Of a DNA stretch of 64,000 nt, positions 22,101 to 33,400 are shown one piece after another. Source of the DNA: Selaginella moellendorffii (taxonomy: Eukaryota; Streptophyta; Lycopodiopsida; Selaginellales; Selaginellaceae); the NCBI RefSeq assembly GCF_000143415.4, contig NW_003314305.1, forward strand, positions 1,398,834 to 1,462,833. The letters are read 5' to 3'. The first letter of the stretch is position 1; each line of letters opens with the position of its first letter. The notes beneath the pieces are model-generated. The model ran no database searches, was not told the DNA's origin, and saw only the letters and a list, made by a program, of their open reading frames with translations. Made by a program: the position numbers and the translations under genes.

Positions 22101-23475
22101 GGTAATTTTGTTACATAGCTCTGGGGCTTCCTGTAAAAGTAGAAGGTAAAATAACAATTTTTCCTGGTCGAGCATTTGCATCAGCAGCTTTTCCAGCAAC
22201 ATAATCCATCAAACCTGTATAAAAATCAACTCTCATATTTTTTTGATTAGATCTATAGTATTGTAAATTGTTGCTTTCAATTTTAACATAGGCATCTACA
22301 ATATATTGTTGGGTGAGTTTTCCAGCATGTAAAATTTGGTCATATGTAATTGTAGAGGTTGATAATGTTGAATCTCTTTTGGACAAACGATAAGCATAAT
22401 ATTGAAGGAGTGTTACATGCTTGTTAGAAGAAAGCTTGTCATGCCAAGCTCTATCTCCATATGGAAAAAGTAATGGATAAACCATAGGATCACAATTAGC
22501 ATTTAAAATAGATATATGTTGTGGTTCTGATGATTTTGGATGACTACATATTTCACGGTCAAAAGGTGGCACACCATCTTCACTTTGGAAAACTATTGCA
22601 ACATCATTAGTTTGTGGAGTATTATATCGACGATGGTCTGTGCCTTCATTTTTAATAAGCATATAAACTCCACGTAAATTGCTACCAGAAATAATAGTTC
22701 TTGAAATATTTTCCTGTTCCAATTCATACATCATTCTAAAAGCTTGTGCATATGGATTAATATATCGAAGTATCGTATCTAGTTGAAGTAGTAAATTATA
22801 ATCACAGTTAATGTTAAAAGGGTTTTGTTTTCTGATATCAGTAGCCTCATTGGAGTCTAGCATGTACAATTGACTGTAGCTTGGATTTTGATGTACTGAA
22901 GGATGTTGTGGCATAATTTTGTGATAGATTTGTCCATGAATTCTATAGCAGTATGGACCATGACCCGTAAAAGTATCAATGCTAGCTCCCATAGACGCAA
23001 AAGCAAGTGCACTATTATATTGTCTTATATTACTCTTGAAATTAGAGTGTTTGTGTGAGTTATATACAGAATACAGAAAAGGTGGTAATGGAAGTATTGG
23101 AGGCAGGTAGACTTGTCCACTCTGGCAACAAATAGACTTGTTCTCATCGGCAAAGTGTGAGGCATGACAATATTTACAAATATATGATAAGGGGCCTATA
23201 TTCAATGTCAAAATAGATGTATCATTATATAGGTAATTGCTAGCAAGTCTGTTGCGAATCTGAGGTGAAGGGGGCAAATAGGAATTGGAAATTGACTGCT
23301 GTTCAGTGTGATTATTAAGATTTGTTTGATGTCGATACTCTGTATCCTCTTGAATATTAGTGTTGTAAAAGCTATATGTATGCTGGTGCTGGTTAGTGGC
23401 TTCAACATTATCATTGTACGTGGGATGTGTATGTCTGTGTCGAATAGCATTCAGTACATGTCGAAGGCGTGACAT
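19135..23475 (-). pseudogene. Helitron 1 Rep/helicase, one nonsense codon
   Basis: Replication initiator plus Pif1-type helicase that drives rolling-circle transposition. The reading frame spans about 1,446 codons from the ATG at 23475. It is uninterrupted except for one TAA at about 22106-22104, where the second element has a sense codon (context 'SPRAM-stop-QNYQDAM' against 'SPRAMQQHYQDAI'). Parts in order: Cys-rich N-terminus; the Rep domain with 'FITFTCNPKWPEI', the HUH-type 'QKRGLPHCHFLGIL' near 21850 and the tyrosine motif 'YLFQYVYKGYDCAT'; then the helicase with Walker A 'DGPGGTGKTYLL' near 20430, 'WDEISMVH', 'TSGDFRQTLPV' and the C-terminal 'YVALSRCTS'. Codon use is AT-rich, unlike neighbouring host genes. 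The single stop suggests recent inactivation. Confidence 0.88.
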
Positions 23476-23774
23476 TATTTTCAACAGTTTCTTTTGGAAA
23501 TGGAGATCAGATATTAGGGCAGATAGAAAGGAAAAGATATTTACTGAGGGTTATGGACAGCATAAAAACTAACCTTTTCGATGCAATCGGGTGATGCCAA
23601 AAAAGAGCAGATTGACGTGTGTTACCTTATACAGTGTCTTCTCGCAAGACTTACAATTTTTTCTAGCTCAATTCTATGCACCACAAATACCTTGCTTTGA
23701 TGGAACTCCTCACAAATAACAACTTACGATGGGGTTCTCAGGAGCAAAGACACCAGCATTGACAGAGCGCCTCC

Positions 23775-24190
23775 GATTTGGATCGTGAATCAGCAGCAGC
23801 AGCAGGGGCTCTCTCGCCGTCTCAAAAACCCTAGAAAAACATACAAAACAAAACCAAGCTGGATCACGACACGATCAAGCTCGAATCCCAGCCAGCAGCA
23901 ACGATTTGGGAGTGGATTTGCTTACCCACGGGAGGAAATCGCGATCCACAGCACGCTCCACTTGATCCTGCCCGATCCACAGCACGCTCCAAGGGCCGCG
24001 ACGGACTTGATGCTGCCCGGAGTGACGCGTGGAGCAGCAATCTCCGGTCAACACTTTGCATGTGCCACGTGTTGCTGGGCCTTTCTCCCGCCACACACGG
24101 CTTGGCCGCCTCCCATTGGCCGGGAGCAAACATCAGCGCGATTATTCACTAACACGTGGTTAAAGAAATAACCTTTACAGTTACCCCCCA
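23775..24190. repeat. About 400-bp direct repeat, left copy
   Basis: Near-identical to 29488-29878. Both start 'gatttggatcgtgaatcagc', share 'aaaccctagaaaaacatac', and end at a run 'cagttacccccc'. The left copy has a small internal tandem duplication ('gatccacagcacgctcca' twice). It contains one of four copies of the CCAAT/G-box module. It has the look of a plant 5' leader and promoter (telobox, CCAAT, CACGTG) read on the minus strand. The two copies bracket a 5.3-kb block of gene fragments. Confidence 0.75.
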
Positions 24191-24324
24191 TAGGTTATCA
24201 TGAGATTTAGCAAAAAAAGTGTGACGGATTGGATCTGGCGCTTTTGGGTGAGCGGGATTTCTAGGGCATTGCGAGGTGTCGTCGCCCTAGCTACAGCGGT
24301 GTCAGGCTTGTCGCCATAGCTCAA

Positions 24325-24412
24325 GAATCTGGAGTTTGAGGCCGCCGCTCGAATCGCTGTGCACATCAAGGAGAGTGGACGCGCTGCTGCTGGAAAAGAC
24401 CGATGGCTTCTA
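24325..24412 (+). repeat. Short gene fragment repeated at 28.14-28.22 kb
   Basis: About 77 bp ending 'ctggaaaagaccgatgg' is nearly identical to 28141-28217. There it reads 'LEFEAAARIAVHIKESGR', which resembles the C-terminal domain of plant DExH-box helicases, though this is weak. At this copy it lies just upstream of the NYN fragment and is followed by unrelated sequence. Confidence 0.5.
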
Positions 24413-24534
24413 GCGTGGTAAGAAAAAGTTCCATGTAACTGATTCGGGTCAGGCTTGATACTAAACTGCACCTTCAGCGCAGCAAGAGGTATCTCTTGTT
24501 TTGTTTTCTCTTCTTTATAACCGCAGCCCTCGTT

Positions 24535-25113
24535 CTAGCTCGCAGGAATGAAAGTGGTGGTTGTTTTTGATGCAAAGGAATCGGGTCTGCCATCACACAG
24601 AGAATCCAGAGCAAGGTAGACTCCACTCGACTTCTTTCTATTCCTTTTGGTTTCTTTTTTTGTCCTCTGGGATTTGATTACGCTTTGTTTCTGCAGTGTT
24701 GACATCGTGTTTGCGGCCGACGCTTGCGCCGATTCATGGATCAAGCGTGAGGTACTTTAGATGATTCCTGCATCATGGCTACATAAATTTCTGCTTTGAT
24801 TGATATCTTTCGGCAGGTCTACTTGTTGAGAGACGACGGCTGCCCCAAGATCAGAGTCATAACGTCCGATTCCCTTCATCAGCAGGTTGCAAACGGCGCG
24901 GTAAATTCGTGAAAGTCAGAGAACAAAACAATGGCTTATTTTCTGCAAAGATTCTTACTGGTTTTATTCTCGGGTCTTTGACAGGGTGCGTATGTATGGA
25001 GCTGCAAAGGTTTGATTGGAGAGCTTTTTAAGTTCCTGAGCGTTTCAGTTTGCTTGTTTAGATCAAGGACGTGAGGAAAGAATTGGAGCAGCTGTTACAT
25101 TCCGACAGGTGAT
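24535..25113 (+). pseudogene. YacP-like NYN-domain protein, 5'-truncated fragment
   Basis: Exon-like pieces at 24535-24616, 24697-24751, 24817-24900 and about 24986-25113 encode the later part of a YacP-type NYN (PIN-like) nuclease domain: 'MKVVVVFDAKESG', 'VDIVFAADACADSWIKREVY', 'CPKIRVITSDSLHQQVANGA', 'AYVWSCKGLI', 'KDVRKELEQLLHSD'. In plants such proteins are typically organellar RNA-cleaving factors. The first part of the fold (the conserved DGYNVI strand) is missing, and the last splice does not keep frame. It looks like a captured gene fragment with its introns. Confidence 0.65.
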
Positions 25114-25189
25114 GTTACATTACAGCTGAGCCTTCACTGCCAATCATGGCATCCATAGCAAGTGTAGCTCTTGGTCCGCCCATGTCATC

Positions 25190-25745
25190 TTCTTCAAGAC
25201 CAAGTGCCAGGTACTGCGAGAAAACAGGTAAATCGCTTGGGACAACTGGGAGTCCCAAGCGAGGAGATCACAGGTCTTGTGTATTTACAGCAACGAATTT
25301 AATCGATTGTTTTTCTCATCTCCAGGGATATAGAGATTGTTTTGGAGAGGATTGTCTATCCAGTCAGCCCCTGGTCAAGGTTATGATTTTTATGACCAGG
25401 CTTTTCAGTTCGCCCAAACTTTTGATTTATGTCCAGGCTATGGTTGACATTTGTGAGATTGGAAATACGGTACCGGGAGAATTCAAGAGCCCTGAGGAAG
25501 AAATTCGAGACTCTAGGCTGAATTACACAGAGGACGAAGAGCTCGAGCAGCTAATACATGGAAATGTCTGCATGGTCGATTATCCTGGTGAAGGTACTTC
25601 GAAATTTGCTCAGTGGTTAGTTTTTTCATAAGTTGTGATACAGGTAGCAAAGACTGTAGAATCGGCAGAAGGGTCGTTCTTTCCGGTGATTTTAATCCAT
25701 TGCATGAAGGTCATCTTACATTGATGAGCACGGCATGCACGTAAG
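25190..25745 (+). pseudogene. Nucleotidylyltransferase/CinA-like protein, internal fragment
   Basis: Exon pieces here resemble the middle of a plant protein with a CinA-like N-terminal half and a nucleotidylyltransferase C-terminal half (the At3g27610-type family, recalled from knowledge). The readable parts are 'GSPKRGDHRSCVFT', 'YRDCFGEDCLSSQPLVK', 'EDEELEQLIHGNVC' and, at about 25645-25738, 'VVLSGDFNPLHEGHLTLM', which carries the HxGH nucleotide-binding signature. Both ends of the gene are missing. It directly follows the unrelated NYN fragment, so the two were brought together. Confidence 0.6.
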
Positions 25746-25769
25746 TTTCCTGAAAAAAAATGTTTTTGT

Positions 25770-25956
25770 TGGTCTAACGCAAGTTACAGCCTTGTGCAAG
25801 GCAGCAATCCAGGAAGCTCTGGATGTGGCGGACGATGCCTTTCAAGCCCAGCTTCGTGACATGATGACGTTGCTGGCCTGCCGCAAGCAGTGGGGCAGTG
25901 CAGCGATTGGGAAGCTCGCATTCCAGAGAGTCTTGCAAGAGACTTTGAGGTTGTAA
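25770..25956 (+). pseudogene. Unidentified exon-like fragment
   Basis: An open stretch reading 'ALCKAAIQEALDVADDAFQA' and 'WGSAAIGKLAFQRVLQETL', then a stop at 25956. It is helical with balanced codon use, unlike the AT-rich Helitron genes around it. It probably is the last exon of a third captured gene. I do not recognise the family. Confidence 0.35.
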
Positions 25957-26086
25957 TAAAAACAACTATGCAGCAAGCTTATAGACAATACATTTTCTGT
26001 ACATAGACAATACAAACAGAAAATGAAAGCACACGGGAACAGGAAATGAAAGCACACTGGAACAGGAAATAAAAGTGAACGGTACT

Positions 26087-27914
26087 CTAATCAGCCTTGA
26101 ATGCAATAACTTTTGGTGAGCTTTGATCGGCACCAGTCGAAAATAAGAAGTGGCCTGTTGGTGGCTTCTTTGTCTCCAAAAGTTTGATTGCCTCAGGCAT
26201 TCGAGTCGAGGTGAACATTCTTAGAAACTGGCCAGGAGTGAGACCATATGCTTGGTCTATATAAGTGTCCTCCATGCAAACATCTTGGGGGTGGCCAGTA
26301 TCTGGATAGAATTTGCCATGGACCCGCAAAGTTTGAAAAAACGTTCATTCGTTCTTGCAATGGTGGCACCAACCAATATCTCGCGTTTGTTTCTCGACCC
26401 TAAACTTTTTGCAAACATGGCAGCCGCAACAAACAGAGATTGCTCGAGGGTTTTCAGGGATGAAATGGCCATGCACCTATTGATAAAACATGTGTTCTGA
26501 ACGGCTGGTATACATCAAGAGAGACGTACCCCAAAGAAGTTCTTTCCATATATGAATGAGACAGAGTGCAACTGCTTTTGTATATGATCCCAAGGTGTAT
26601 CGTCAGGAATTTTCAAGACAATAGTCGAGGGTGCAATCCTGAACACATTTTTATCTTTAGTTCCTCGGAGATTGTAGAAAATACGACTTGGCATGTCCCC
26701 AGCAAACCATGATGATTTGAGCTCATGATAGACATGGTCCATATCACCCAGCACATGCACCTATATTTGAAGTTCACCAAAAAATCTAGTCAAAATATTA
26801 CAAATACCTTATAGGTGTTTTCAGCTTCAGGATCATCAGCAATGAATATGATGTTTGTAGTGTTAGGCGTTTGATCTACACCAGTGATTGCCGCAGCAAC
26901 CGTTGAAGAAGTATAAGCAGAAGCATCCACTGCAAAGTGACTCAGTGGAACAATGTCTGATGGTCTGACAAAATCAAGCACTGGAGGAGCCTTCTCTGGC
27001 CATGCTCGAACATGTGTGGCCATAGAAATATCTACTGAGAGACGATGGAGCCCCAAATGATACTTCGGATTTTTAGCTCTGACTTTGTAGTGTTGAATAC
27101 ACAGCCAGTTAGATGGCTTGAAAAGGTGGCTGTATTTGTCAGCAGCGTTGGCTGCCATTGAAGCTGTCGCAAGGTGCATGCCGTAGCTGTCAGTGAAATC
27201 GATATTAAGGAACCTTGATGTTGATGCCATGCTTGTTGAGTGGATCTCATGTTGGAAATCATAACTGCCGTACCGAGATAATACATATATAAGAAGCGGC
27301 TCACCACCTGAATGGAGCTGTAGATCCGCGATATGAACACATGCATATTGTGTTTCCTCAGAAGAAGCAATCATATTCCATACGCCAGGGTCTTGAATGC
27401 TATATAATTTGCGCTTAGCTAAAAAAGCCCGTTACAAACCCATAACTATAAAAAAAATTCTAAAATTGAGTAGTACCTCCTATAATCCCACGGGGCACTT
27501 GGCTAGAAGTTTGTGTCTGAGCACCTGGATCTGGCCACAGAGAAGGTTTATGGAGCAAAAAAGCCAAGTGCCAGTACCTGCTAAAATAGCAAAGGGACTT
27601 TGGAAATGTAACGGCTGTACCGGCTGTTTAAAGTCTTCTTGTACACCTATTTGTTAAGCTGTAAAGCACTGTATTGGAATAGACTAAGTACCTGAAGCAC
27701 TAAGCTGTGTAAGGTGCTCAGATCCTGGAAAGAAAAGTGATTCAATTCTGGTTTATCAAGATAAACACAAACCTGGTTCACTGCTCTCTCCACCCATCTC
27801 TACATCACCTAGAACTTGTTGCTGCTGTGAAGAAACATCATCTGGCGATGGCTGGTAATTGTAATCTACATGATCTTGAGACCCCACATCAGAATCGCTA
27901 GCTGCCGCTGCCAT
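26087..27914 (-). pseudogene. Helitron-type RPA70-like single-strand DNA-binding protein
   Basis: The gene is multi-exonic on the minus strand, beginning at the ATG at 27914 ('MAAAASDSDVGSQ'). The OB-fold region is readable at 27230-26950 ('FLNIDFTDSYGMHLATASMA', 'NAADKYSHLF', 'LGLHRLSVDI'), which matches the RPA large-subunit pattern in which an N-AADKY helix follows the first strands. A C-terminal zinc ribbon follows near 26480-26350 in frame (C-x2-C, then 'GWCHHCKNERFF'), then 'VHGKFYPDTGH' in a shifted frame, so a one-base frameshift near the T-run at about 26340 breaks it. Plant Helitrons are known to carry RPA genes beside Rep/helicase. It shares the strand of both elements and lies upstream of Helitron 1's Rep gene. 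Confidence 0.6.
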
Positions 27915-28042
27915 CGGAGAGGGCAATCCTGAACGAAGCAATTGATTAACTTTGGGTTAATCACAACCGTTGGCCCAAAGGCCTGCTTAATTATTGCCAC
28001 GTCATTAGGCACATGCAAAACTCGCAATAACTATTTCGCTCG

Positions 28043-28372
28043 ATGAAGGCGTCCAAAATGTATTCTAGCTTCTTATCTTCAGTGGGAGCATCAGCAGATG
28101 ATGACGATGAGAGGCAGATGATCGTCGTGGATGGCTGGCTGGAGTTTGAGGCCGCGGCTCGAATCGCTGTGCACATCAAGGAGAGTGGACGCGCTGCTGC
28201 TGGAAAAGACCGATGGAAGAGTCCGAGTACTGGCCTCAACGTGACCAATCCTTGCAGCCAACTTCTCAATCTTCCAATTCTCGTTTCTTCGACGTATGCT
28301 TCTGCCACTTCAGGCCTTCATCGTGCTGAGAAGCTCGAGTGGGAGCACACAAAAATAGAGCTTGAGGAGTGA
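28043..28372 (+). pseudogene. Possible DExH-helicase C-terminal fragment
   Basis: An open frame of 109 codons whose centre reads 'MIVVDGWLEFEAAARIAVHI'. This resembles the conserved C-terminal domain of DHX36-like plant DExH helicases. The resemblance is short and from memory. A 77-bp part is duplicated at 24325-24412. After about 28225 the sequence changes to something unrelated ('STGLNVTNPCSQLL'), which itself matches 28975-29030 in part ('tggcctcca/acg tgaccaatccttgcagcc'). Confidence 0.35.
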
Positions 28373-28379
28373 CTTGCAA

Positions 28380-29460
28380 AGCCTCCTTCTTGTCGCATGT
28401 AGCGTCCATTTGATCCGTCAAACCTCTTGAGCTCGGTGCTCCACGGCAACTGACTTGTCCAACTGTGCTCTCTGATCCCTCGGTGCCTCAGCCTTCATCC
28501 TTCGGAGCTCCTCGTTCAGTCTCCCCAAAGCTTTCCTTTGCATTCGGCACGTCTCTCTCTCCTCGAGCGCCTTGAGCCCTGTGATCCTCTCCATCAGCTG
28601 CCATTTACTTGCTTCTCCAGGCTTGCCTTTGCGCTTCCAAACTCTGCCATCCTCTTCTCAACGTGCTCCTGGCCGAGAGCTCCACCTCGTGCAGCGGATT
28701 CGACTCCGTCAGCCATTATCCCCTGGGGTTCCTCTCCGAACACTTCCCTCATTCCACCAGATGACAGAGAACGTCTAGCATACTCTGTCTTATAGTCTCC
28801 GCAGCCATCTGAAACCCCGGTCATGAGCAGCTTCAGCTATATTGTCTTCTCGCCATCTTGCAGCCATCTGGCACTGGTTTACGTCATTCCTCACTACTAT
28901 CATAGACAACCTTACCGGATCCAACTTCTGGATTTGACTCTTGAAAGTTGGCTTCTCCGATGCTAGAGTCCGAGCACTGGCCTCCAGTTGACCAATCCTT
29001 GCAGCCAACTTCTCGAGCTTGGAGACAACTTCATTTCTCGTTTCTTCGACGTGCTTAGAACAGTTTGCTCATGTTCTCTTCTCAGGTAAACCCAGGGTCT
29101 AGTCGTCTTAGAGTTCGCTCCAGCCCGGCCAATCATCTTCTCGCCATCATGGTTCCAACAAAACAACACTCATCGTTACTCCAACTCGCTACAACAAACA
29201 CGGAAGTTATTAGCAAACGGCCATCTGGAATCTGGAAGGTATATCAAACTTACCTGTCTCCTCTTGAATTCGGCAACAAAATCTCTCCCCACACGATCAT
29301 ATAGTTTTTTTGCCTCCACGAAGACCACCTCACCGGACTGACTTCCACGGTTTCCTCTCACTCGGGATCCTATCCAGCATTTTCTGGAGCCTCATCATCT
29401 TCCGCACTCGCTTGATCCTCTCTCGGTCGCTGGATTTGCCGTTGAGCTCCTTGTAAAGCT
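28380..29460 (-). pseudogene. Coiled-coil gene fragments, unidentified
   Basis: On the minus strand, broken frames give coiled-coil text: 'RIGQLEASARTLASEKPTFK' (about 29005-28945), 'EKRMAEFGSAKASLEKQV' (about 28660-28600) and 'LNEELRRMKAEAPRDQRAQL' (about 28530-28460). An upstream piece near 29480-29350 reads 'LTEQLYKELNGKSSDRERIK'. These look like parts of one long coiled-coil protein gene cut by indels. I do not recognise which. It forms part of the block between the 400-bp direct repeats. Confidence 0.4.
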
Positions 29461-29487
29461 GCTCGGTGAGTCTGATCAGAATCCGGC

Positions 29488-29878
29488 GATTTGGATCGTG
29501 AATCAGCAGCAGCGGCAGGGGCTCTCTCGCCGTCTCAAAAACCCTAGAAAAACATACAAAACAAAACCAAGCTGGATCACGACACGATCAAGCTCGAATC
29601 CCAGCCAGCAGCAACGATTTGGGAGTGGATTTGCTTACCCACCGGAGGAAATCGCGATCCACAGCACGCTCCAAGGGCCGCGACCCACTTGATCCTGCCC
29701 GGAGTGACGCCCTGGAACAGCAATCCCCGGTCAACACTTTGCATGTGCCATGCGTCGCCGGGCCTTCCTCTCCTGCCCCACGCGGCTTGGCCGCCTCCCA
29801 TTGGCCGGGAGCAAACATCAGCGCGATTATTCTCAAACACGTGGTCAAAGAAATAACCCCTTTACAGTTACCCCCCCA
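29488..29878. repeat. About 400-bp direct repeat, right copy
   Basis: The second copy of 23775-24190, same orientation. It ends about 70 bp before the Helitron 2 terminus at 29947. It carries the third-from-left 'cggccaatggg' (minus strand) CCAAT element and 'aacacgtgg' G-box. Differences from the left copy are few but spread, so the copies are not newborn. Confidence 0.75.
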
Positions 29879-29946
29879 TCGGACGGCTGTGATTGGCTGG
29901 ATCCGGCGGCCCACAAAGTTCGGCGTTTGCTCCTTATAGTAGTAGA

Positions 29947-29973
29947 CTAGCAATTGCCCAACAAATGCTGGGT
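29947..29973 (-). terminator. Helitron 2 3' hairpin and CTAG end
   Basis: The minus strand reads cccagcatttgttgggcaat followed by tgctag. The stem is six pairs with one wobble, and the CTAG terminus is six bases away. The host base beyond is T on the element strand (A at 29946). The conserved stem sequence shared with Helitron 1 identifies both as one superfamily lineage. Confidence 0.83.
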
Positions 29974-30433
29974 GGTTGGCAAATTTGATGCCATTTGAAG
30001 AGGTTTTCTAAGCTTAGCTATGTTTGTTGTTTGATCAACTCCACAATTGAAAGACATTCTCATAACCAAATGTGTTATGAGCATTATATAAGCTAGATTA
30101 GATAACTGTTGAGTTGCATTCCTCCATTTTGAACACAAAAAGCCCAAAGAATAGTTCCAAGTCCATCTTTGGTGCAAGTGTTGGTACTTGCTTCTCAGCC
30201 TGCTAGAGAGGTTCCTGGGATGAGTGAGAAACCATTATATTGCAATGAGAGCTGCACTCAAAAAGCAATAGGATGAAAACTGTACCTCTACCATTAGCAA
30301 CTAAATAGCACATGCCATAACCAAAATGGGACAGCACCCAAGGCACACTTGTCAATGCCAGCTTTGTTGTGGTGTGCATTTGAAACTCACAACTTCATGG
30401 TTGGATATAGAATTGTGCCATATTTTTGTCAGT

Positions 30434-33400
30434 CTACTTAAGAATTTCAGCATAGACTGTATTCACAGTGTAAAAGTGTTGATCATGTGGTATAAGATTG
30501 CCTTGAAGGGGGGTTGCAAGCACTTGAACACGAAGTTGTTCAGGTGATCTACACCTTGACAGAGCAACATAAAGTTGACCATGTGTGAAAACAGGTTGGG
30601 GGAGGTAAATGCCAACACGGTCAAAAGTTTGGCCTTGGGCTTTAGAAATAGTTAAGCAATAACCCAGATGAACTGGGAATTGTCTTCGAGACATCTTGAA
30701 AGGGATTTCAACATCAGAAGGTGTAAGGGTAATACGTGGAATAAAAACTCGAGATCCCTTGAATTGTCTCGTGATAATTTCACAATCTAAAACGTTTTGA
30801 GATGCTTGCTTGAGAATGAGGCAAGTGCCATTGCATAAACCAATTTGTGGAGATATGTTCCTAAGAAGAATCAAAATCACATTTTGTTTTAGAATTAATT
30901 TGTGTGGTGGTAGTCCCGATGGGGTGATTGAATTTAAGAATTCAATTGGGAACTCTTCAGGGTGATCTGAGTCAACCGTGTCAATGCTCAAATAAACATA
31001 TGGATCACCTAGTAATCTTTCAACAATGTCATTATTTATTCTGAATGTGTCGTCATTGAGTGGGGTGAGAATAACCTTTGATGCAGCTGTATAAGTATTT
31101 ATAATATCATCGGTATTTGGGAAAACAAAGTTTACAACAGATGTAGTGATAGATAATGCATGTGGTATTTTGATAATATCTGGTGGGAGACATGGCAGCT
31201 GTAAACTACTATCACCATTGCCAAGTTTGAGAAGCCATTCAGAAAAACAAAGATTGTTTGAACGTATATTCTTTGTTAATGTTAGTGTTGTAAAGAGTGA
31301 CCATAGTCTATTCATTTTAACTGAGCTTGAAATAATAGAGGTTCTATGGCCATGGGGAACAACAGGAAGGGTTTGACGAAAGTCACCACTTGTAATCACT
31401 ATAACGCCTCCAAATGGTTTAGAATTACATTTGAGATGTTTTAAACATTTATCAACCACAGAGAAAGCATGTGTATGAACCATACTAATTTCATCCCATA
31501 TGAGAACATTTGCTTGTTTAATGGTTTTTCCAGCATCACTATTAATTGTTAAAGCAGAGACAGAAGTTTCATTTAAAGGAACAGGAAGTTTAAAAGTCAT
31601 ATGTGCCGTTTGACCATATTTTAGCAAAATGCTTGCAATCCCAGTCCATGCCATACTGATTACTTTTATTTTTTTTAATTGTAATGCTATAATGATAGTA
31701 TTAAGTAGAAAAGTTTTTCCAGTACCACCAGGTCCATCAATAAAGAAACATTGATGCTGGTTAGTATCAATGGCATTTATAATGAGTTCAAAAATATATA
31801 ACTGAATTGATTTATGTTTGCATTTATTTGGTCTTGTGATGGGTCAGGGATCTCTGTATTAAGCATGTGTTTGATAATGGGAGTAAGAGTTGAGAGTGGT
31901 AAACCAAAATCACAATTAGATTTATTGTGTAGTTGGAATTTTGAATTAATATCGACTAAAGCAATGTCAAAATAGTTTATGTCATTTCTAGCATAATCCT
32001 CAGACATATCAATTTTGAATTGATCCCATAATAGATTTGGGTCTTTTGGTGAACAATACAAACAAATAAAAACAAATAACTGTCTTAATTGGGATGGCAT
32101 TTTAAAAGTAGAAGCTTCTTGCATGCAGTGTTGCCATTCTGAATCATCTGCTAAATGTCCCATTGCCATAGCTGCTTGTTTAAAAGAGGAGAAAGTAACA
32201 CCTTCGACAGTACATATATCCTCAAATGATATAGCACCTTTTTTATAGAGTAATATAAGCCGTAAGTGGTATAACTCACTATTAGAAGGAGATATGGAAT
32301 ACATTCTTGGTATGAGTTTAGCTTTTCGCTGGCGTAATTGCCATTTATGAGAGGATTTGTTATATGTGTAATGTAATGGAATTTGAGCATATGTATATTG
32401 CCTTGCATTAGTATCTTGCATGTTTAAATTGAACCATTGTGTAAGCATTGTTCCATTTTGAGTGGCTTTTTCTAGTGCTTCTTGTTCATGACCTGGTCTG
32501 AAATAAACGTTTTGAAAATTGGGTAAATGAACTGGAAGGCGTATAATAGTTAGTGATTTATCATGCATATGAAACTTAAATATACGCCACATGCTTCAGG
32601 AGCAGAAATATATCGAGCATCGACAAAACTTGAGATTTCGTCCCAATTTAAAGTCCCTCGTTCTTCAGATGCAGTTAAGAATTCTAATGTTGCACAGTCA
32701 TAACCTTTGTATACATATTGAAATAAATATTTAATACTTTTAATAGAAGCGCAGATCTCTACATTGATGTGTGCTTGATATTTCTTACAAAGGTATTTAT
32801 TATAAGGAACAACCCATCTGTTGTCAATAGTACAACCATTTTTTATGAAAGTGCGCCCGTTATTGGGACGGTAGTAATCAGGATAACCATCAACACAATA
32901 AATGGTTTCAACATTAAATTCTTTTGGATAATTCTTAGAGCATTTGTTATTTTCTATGCAAGGGCTTCTAGGATTTAAATAACCACATGGACCATGTATC
33001 ATATGATTTATAATTATATTATGCAATTCTGGTTCTAACAGTGGGTGTGGCAACTGTGCAGTGACAAATTCATCAACTGAGTCTCGATTTCTTATCTTAT
33101 CTTCGCTTGATAACATTGCTAAAAAATGACAATGAGGCAAACCTCTTTTCTGGAATTCAATAACATAAACATATGCAATGCACTTCCCAAAAATTCCTTT
33201 GATACTTATGTCATGTAGGAATTCTTTAAGCTTTAAGTTGAAAACTCTTGAAATAAGATCAGGTCGATCCTCAGGTGATTCATTCAGCTGTAAGTTTTGC
33301 ACAATTTCAGGCCACTTTGGGTTGCATGTAAATGTAATAAATAAGTCAGGTTTTCCAAAATGTGTGACAATAGCAATAGCATCTTGATAATGTTGTTGCA

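Larger units (their letters stand above)
18921..23600 (-). mobile_element. Helitron 1, autonomous type (3' end exact, 5' end unknown)
   Basis: A rolling-circle transposon on the minus strand. Its 3' terminus is at 18921: read on the minus strand it ends CCCAGC-ATTG-GCTGGG (6-bp hairpin), six bases, then CTAG, followed by the host T, exactly the Helitron pattern. It encodes the Rep/helicase at 19135-23475. The 5' TC end cannot be recognised from one copy. The element may stop near 23.6 kb or, if the RPA gene at 26.1-27.9 kb belongs to it, extend beyond 27.9 kb and include captured gene fragments. The right boundary given here is therefore only a minimum. Confidence 0.85.

Noticed and set aside
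23775-29878. The 400-bp direct repeats as LTRs of a retrotransposon
   Set aside because: No gag/pol lies between them, no TG...CA ends or primer-binding site were seen, and the content looks like a plant promoter.
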